Assembly: GCA_020726505.1 (NCBI GenBank)
Contig: JAHLEZ010000008.1
Span: forward strand, 1,612,001 to 1,676,000
From: Leptodontidium sp. MPI-SDFR-AT-0119
Taxonomy: Eukaryota; Ascomycota; Leotiomycetes; Helotiales; Leptodontidiaceae
Direction of reading: 5' to 3'
Length of the DNA: 64,000 bases
Both the position numbers and the translations under genes were made by a program. The notes beneath the pieces were generated by a model, which was not told the DNA's origin, did no database searches, and worked only from the letters and a program-made list of their open reading frames with translations. This document shows positions 57,978 to 64,000 of the stretch, piece by piece (positions within the stretch are counted from its first letter, which is position 1; each line of letters begins with the position of its first letter).

Positions 57978-60637
57978 GGTATGCCAGAACGAACGAAAGG
58001 CTGAACCGAACCTGGTGGCACAGTACTATTAGCATGGTTGCAGAAGCTTTTCGAGGTGCGGGCGGAGAGGACGTGGGTGGTTGCTGTCGTCGACGAGCGC
58101 AAAGAAAGGGGAACGGGGAACTCACGAAGCCATTTCTGGCGATGGTGCTGTAGTTGCAGACAGCGTGAAGTTGGTATGTTGATCGGACTGCCGTGTTGGC
58201 TCTGGAGAAGCTGCGAGTACTGGACTGGTGAAGGTAATGAGCGAGCGATCTCAATGGTCGTAGTGGTGACGATGCAGCGATGAAACGAATGTGGTTGAAG
58301 TTGAAATCGAAGTCGCGCTTGGTTTTGAGAACAGGGCAGGCCAGGGTGTTGGTTCTTGGTGTTGGTTTGGTGGTTGCAGCGGCGGTACGTACGGGGGGAC
58401 GGCTGACGGGTACCTCTTGCCTCTGACGAAGTGGAGGGCGATTAAAGGGAGGCGACGCTGTGATTGGCTGAGCTAGCTATGGACTTGAACTTGAACTTCA
58501 ACCCGCCGCGAATATGCCGAAATAGACAATCCGTCGGTCTATGAAGGCTGAATCTTAGCTTCTTTTTCTTCTCTGGTTCGACTTGTCTTACCTGTTCTGG
58601 TTTGACTTGACTTGAATAGCAATTGTGGTTCCTGGACGCGGACTCTTGCTAAGTTTGTTCCTGGGAGCAAATATGGCCCCGCGGTAGGAGAAGGGCCAGT
58701 GGATGCACCTGGAAGTCTTTCACTTTGTTCTTAGAGGAGACGAGTGATTGTATTTGTGGTTAAGATCTGAGACGAAGGGCTTTGCTATTACTTACTTATC
58801 TGTTTTGCTTTGCTTTGCTTTGCTCAATTACCAATTTATCCCTCTGTGGATTAATATGGGGAACGATGCTATTTTAAAAATGTCGTTTACGAGCAGAAAA
58901 GGGGGGGTCAGATCTGTGTCGCTTCACTTTACAGCAAGTACAACACGTCTCCAAGAATACCAAATCCTTCATCAACATGCCTAGGTAGAGAGGAGAGAGG
59001 CCAAAGCAGTCAGTCTAACAAAAAAAGAGTTCTGCTTGACATCATCCATGAAATCTTCAGACAATAGAGAAGACCAATCTCGGAGCCCCTGGTCCCGTTG
59101 GGCAAAATAAAATAACACTGGATGAAGCTTAAAACCCTGATGCTTGATCTCGATAAGGGGGACAACGTCTTGGTACGTCACCGTTGCAATTTACTATTAA
59201 AAAACCCAACCTAACCAGACAGACCTGAATCATTCATTCAATCTGCCGGTTATTCACCAGATTTATTATTAACTCTGCATGCACCAAATCTCACTCTACT
59301 CTACGTACACAATATAACGCTTATCATTCAATACAACCAGAAACAAACAAACCCGCCATCAAGTCAAGCCCCAAACTCAATTCTCGCCACAGATGCACAC
59401 ACCTCCTATCACCACAACACGATTCAATCCAATCTCGAATCACAGGGCGCAGAATTTAAGGGCTCGTTTCATGTACGGGCACGGCACCTGCAGGTCTGCA
59501 GGTCCCTGCCACCAAACGCCAACGCCACGCATTTCTCTCTGCCACACCAAAAACAAGCCACCACCACTTCTCACCATCATCCATCTCCAATTCGCCAACA
59601 AGCACAAGACGCGATGGCGAAAAGAGTGGCTAGTAACCGAATCCCATCATGATAATTGGCCGCCTATCTACACCCGTTTGAATATACACTCCAATAAAAG
59701 CTCGAAGCAATGAATGACATCCAGAGAGCCAGTGCCTTGGCGTCATTTTGCAGTTGAGGCTTGCATCCCCACCCAACCCCCTGATTTTCCTCGCTTGTGA
59801 AAATATGATGGACATCATATCCTACCCCCTGCATGGGGATTGGCCGTTGTTGTTAACTTATCAGCTCAACTCAGGTTGGACAAACTGCTGAAGTCTGGCC
59901 CCTATTATTCGCCACTCTGGCTTTTCGAGTACCATCGCATATTTCATGTCACCCACGTGAATCTCCCACAGTCCGCACACCCATCAATCCAAGGTAGTTT
60001 GCAAGTACACAAAAGAATTATCTACGTACAGATAGCCTTCGGTAACTTCGTATTTACCCAATCAATCCCCCGGGCTCCTATGTAACTCTGTAGATCCTAT
60101 GGCGCAGCACACACATCAAGATATGATTCTACTCCTACCCCGCACTTCAAGTACAAGAACAAATTCAACTTCAAATCCAGAAGAGAAGGGTGTCTGTTTC
60201 ACAGGCACAGAACCTCGAATTCGCCACAGTCAGTGTGTGTAGATCTGGAGGCGAATATGCCTGTACCGTTCTGTGGCTTCGGTACTTTATGGCATGAGAT
60301 AGGCTGGGATGGGTGGATGGATATCTGGTATGCAATTGTTGGATGAGGTATGGCATTCCACCTGTCCATGCTGCAGAAGAAGAGAAGTGATGGGTGGCGA
60401 GAGGTTGTCATGGTCTAGACAAGCCTTCGAAGGCCTGCCAACCGAGCTTCGACTTTCTAGTTTAGTTGTTGCATCCTAAGATGATCACTTCAGCACTTGG
60501 AGCATGTAAACCATTTTCAAATGACCATTCACAATCAGAACCCCGTTTTAGAGTCCCATGATATCATACATACAAAGCAGCCCAACTCCTCACCCCATCC
60601 GTTATCTCACACGAATCTACCCTAATACTCATCACAC
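57978..60637. other. Intergenic, 2.7 kb
   Basis: Upstream of Smi1 and downstream of Sec8, both on the minus strand. A (GCTTT)n run at about 58803-58823 is present. No coding frame has a domain and no RNA gene was recognised. The first 500 bp probably hold the Smi1 leader, which may include an intron. Confidence 0.5.
58803..58823. repeat. (TTTGC)n tandem repeat
   Basis: Four TTTGC pentamers in a row. Confidence 0.75.
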
Positions 60638-63600
60638 CTAACTCTCCCACATGTACTCACTCAACTGCAGCGAATGCTCACCCATGCCCCTCTTCGCCAC
60701 CGTACTAATCCCCCTCTCCGGGCTAGATAATTGCTCACTATAGCAGAGCTCAACCAGCATTTTCAGTTCCTCGAAACTAAACAGTTCTTTCGCTCCACTG
60801 CCACTCTCCTTCTCCTCTCTAGCATGCTTAACAATGGCATCTGGTCCTGCCGTGAACAAGTCGAAGAACTTGCCTGCGCGGTCGAGATTAACATTCGTCT
60901 CTATATTCTTGAGATTCTGCTGTAGGACAAGGATATTGAGTTGCATTCTGCCACAACCGTGTGCGTTCATCGCCTTTACCATGCCGGCATTGGAGACGAG
61001 GAAGGTGTCGACTAGGAGGCCGAGACCGGTGCGGATGAAGGATATCTCTTTCTCCCGGAGGAAGGTTGTGATTGTTTCGTCGTAGGAGACGAGGTCTGCA
61101 TTGAGGCTTAGGATCCTGGGATCCGGGTCATTGACAACCTGCTCGAGGAGGTATGGTGCTGACTCAGGAGACAGTGCGATTGCTAGAGAATGGATGATCT
61201 GACAGCGGATTTCCATGTGTAGGGTGAGTAGAACTGTAGCGGCGAGTTCTTGATAAGATGAGACGATGGAATCAAACGCACTGTAGGTGTGTCAGCGAAG
61301 GGTCCTGACTTGGATTTGAATGACTTACACGACTGTCTCTTGGGTCATTGGCAAGTAGACGGGGATCTGATCATCTTGCGCCCTTGTAACATCGTTGAGC
61401 AAAGTCCATCGCCTGTTTACCGGCTTCTGCATTGTCGTTCGGGAAGAGTCAATATCATTACGAGTGATGTGGCGAAGTTGGTCAATCTTAATTGCAAGCC
61501 ACTTCATACTCGTGTAAAGAACACAAAGCGAAGAGATGGTCTCACGATCTAGAATGATGTCATCCAGCTTTAAGGGAGTCTCGTTCGTCTTGATAATGAG
61601 CAGGCCAGTTTCTTTTTCAAGAAGTTCTCTGTCCTCCTCTTCCGATGTCCACAGCTTCTGCATGGTATCGTGAATATCATCTGGTCCGCTTGCCAATAAG
61701 GCAGATAGCTTCAATGTTGTCCCATCCGTGTCTCGCACCCTCGAGACCAGTGACTTGAACCAGTCGTAACATCTATCATAGTAACGCATCATCTGGGTAA
61801 TGATGAGTGAACTAAGAGCTTGATCGTGAGGAATTGTATCAAGCATTCGACAAAATGCAGTGATCAAGGCGAAAAATGCAGAAGTGCCTTTGAACACTGG
61901 CCGACGGGCAATCTTTGTCCACTGAGGATCTTGCTGGAAAGAGTCTGTCTCTTCGAAGACCGTGTCGCTGAGCTTCCCCAGGGTTTCATCCAGCTGTGGA
62001 AGAAATACATTCACCAGGAAATTATCCAGGAACGATGTCAAGGTACTTGTGACAAGGTCTGATCCGGGTGGGACAATGTTCTTCAGTCTCTGCAGAAAGC
62101 CAAGTGTAGGAGGTAACAGCAGGCTCATGTTGAACACGCTGGGCTCGACGAGTGATTTGTGAACCCCGATACCTCCAGTCTTGTCATAAATCGATGTGGT
62201 TGCTCCACGCCGCGATCCGGCTGGGTCCAATGTACTCTCAACCCGACCTCCTTTCTTTCCGTCTGCCCCTTGCTTTCGGCCAGACATGAGGCCTGGTACA
62301 GCCGCCCGTATGATACCTTCAAGTTCTTGATACTCTGTAGTCATCTGCACCGATTTCGAGTCCGCGTCTGAGAATAAGAACAGCTGCTCTCGTTTCGAGT
62401 CCTGCTTAGCGCCACCAAGCTTGGGTGACGAATTGAACTGGTACACATCCGCATCTGTGGTGACATAGTTGTGCAGCAAAGACCGTATCTCGTTTTGATA
62501 CAGGTTCCAGAGTTCTCTGAAGCCACCTAGGAGCATTGACGAATTCCTTCCGCCCTCTCGTCTCACGACAGCCTTCACGACATCATGAAAAACTCTGTGA
62601 CTTTCTGCAATTGACTCAAATTTGGCGTATAGGGTCCAAAGTAGGTCATAGATGACATCAGCGCGGATACTGTTCTCACGGCTGCCAAATGCCTGATTGC
62701 CTTGGGAGTTCGACAGACCACCTCGTAGGGAACTCGGATGCTTCTGGTCAACCTCGCTGTTGGTCTCATTGACGATGCCAAAAAGCTCAACTGGGAGCCG
62801 TTGCTTGATTGTATTCACAGCAGATTCGAGACGCCCAAGTTTATTCAGAGACTCGACTAACAGCTCAATATAATAGAATGTGTCTGCCTCTGGATTTCTT
62901 GAAGGGTCTTCAACTAAGGATTCAGTAAGATCCATGGACTCAAGCACCTCGTAGAACGGCCGTACAGAAGTGGCTTTTTCGGGCTTCTCCTTGGCTGGCG
63001 CTCCCTGACCCTTTGCCAGACTCTGCCATCTCTCCTGGCAATAGGGCGATTTCAGGTAAAGATGATCATGAAGCTCTTCCACAAGAATGTCTGTCAGGGC
63101 AGTCTCTTGATTTGTCAAGTAGCTTCGGAGGTCACTCAGAGCTCCTATTTCATCCAGGGCGGGTGTCCTAATGCGCCTCAGGGCAGTTTGTAGTATGTCC
63201 ACTGCAGTCAGAAACCTCTTTTCTGATATCCGTGCCTCCAGTTGATCTGGTACCAGCCGTAGATCTTCAATTTCAGATAGCGTATGTATTAGGTCGTCGT
63301 ACTTCTGTGATGCTGTCGCAAGCTTCTTCAACTCTGGATCCGTGGTGGATAGACTCGCTTTTGACTGAGTCAAAGACTCCTTCAGGGTCCTAACTCTCTT
63401 CTGTGAAGTCTGAATGCTGGCCTGGATCTTATGAAATGTACCAATTGAGCTGTTGAAACCCTGATGGTGTTCATGGACAATAGCTTTCAGAGAATCCTGG
63501 AGGTAGCGATGCGTCTTCTCGAATTGTCGGTACTCATGCGCTCGCCCAACGGAGCTTGTATCCAACAGCTGGAGTGCAACATGGACGGGCACACATTCGT

Positions 63601-63883
63601 TCTCACACATGGCAGGCCATTCTGTCTTGATGTGTTCCAACACTACGCCTATCTGTCTTTCCGCATTGCTCTCTGGCGCAAGCCTCGCAGGGCGGGCGAA
63701 TGCGCTCCTGGTCGCTGGAGGAGAAGGAGTCGTTATTGGAGGAGTGCCATATCTGTCATCATATCCAGTTCCATAAGGGTCATAATCGTCTGCCTCTCTG
63801 ATCGGTTCCCCATAGCCCCCTCCATTGCTGTTGCCATTCGCGTAGGGGTCGTCGCTGAAGCCCCCATAACGATTCCGGGACAT
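60638..63883 (-). CDS. sec8: Exocyst complex component Sec8
   Basis: Two exons, 63883-61329 and 61280-60638, with a 48-nt intron, give 1065 aa, a normal length for fungal Sec8. The N-terminus is a G/Y/D-rich flexible tail. The Sec8 exocyst domain spans about residues 70-210, with NAERQIGVVLEHIKTEWPAM, LQLLDTSSVGRAHEYRQFEK and the coiled coil after YLQDSLKAIVHEHHQGFNSS. The rest is the helical rod. Sec8 tethers secretory vesicles to the plasma membrane at the hyphal tip together with Sec3, 5, 6, 10, 15, Exo70 and Exo84. Confidence 0.95.
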
Positions 63884-64000
63884 GGCTTATTCTTCGCAGT
63901 CGCGGCGTCTTTCTCGATGTATCGGTGCCATCCGCGGGTGTTGTAGGATTGCCGAAGTTCTCAGGACATTCAGAACATTCAGGATGTTGATTGATGTTTC

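Overview
The window is nuclear DNA of a filamentous ascomycete (Pezizomycotina). The evidence is the density of short introns (mostly 48-70 nt, GT...CTAAC/CTGAC...AG), a HET-domain protein, a fungal-type transcription factor and MFS transporter with no bacterial-style operons, and clear fungal orthologues of alpha-actinin, Tof1, Tae1, Gpi13, Vps68, Smi1/Knr4 and Sec8. A leotiomycete is possible, but that is a guess from gene style only.

Layout. 1-13 kb is accessory-looking: a HET protein (+) convergent with a Zn-cluster-free fungal transcription factor (-), a DHA1-type MFS transporter (-), a divergent NAD(P)-dependent reductase that carries a stop codon and a frameshift (pseudogene), a small glyoxalase/VOC protein with a GC-AG intron, and a MYND-like zinc protein (-). 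13.6-16.2 kb encodes alpha-actinin. From 16.2 to 32.8 kb there is about 16.5 kb with no convincing protein-coding gene. It is full of short tandem repeats, strand-biased purine or pyrimidine tracts and scattered TAGGTA/GGTACC motifs. It ends at a homeodomain transcription factor gene (32.8-35.0 kb).

36.5-64 kb is core genome: mitochondrial 3-hydroxyacyl-CoA dehydrogenase (-) divergent from the Tof1/Timeless gene (+), the N-terminal protein methyltransferase Tae1 (+), an unknown protein with tandemly duplicated exon-intron units and Y/Q/S-rich repeats (+), a GNAT acyltransferase (-), an unknown basic protein (-), the GPI ethanolamine-phosphate transferase Gpi13 (-), Vps68 (-), the cell-wall regulator Smi1/Knr4 (-) and exocyst Sec8 (-). 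Several of these serve the cell surface: GPI anchors, endosomal sorting, wall synthesis and exocytosis.

Most gene models were spliced by hand. Where exon coordinates are given, the reading frame was checked to stay open across every junction. The points most worth a second look are the gene desert upstream of the homeobox gene, the repeated exon-intron units at 44.5-44.9 kb, the 23-nt micro-exon in the transporter, the in-frame intron-like segment in Tof1, and the decaying reductase.
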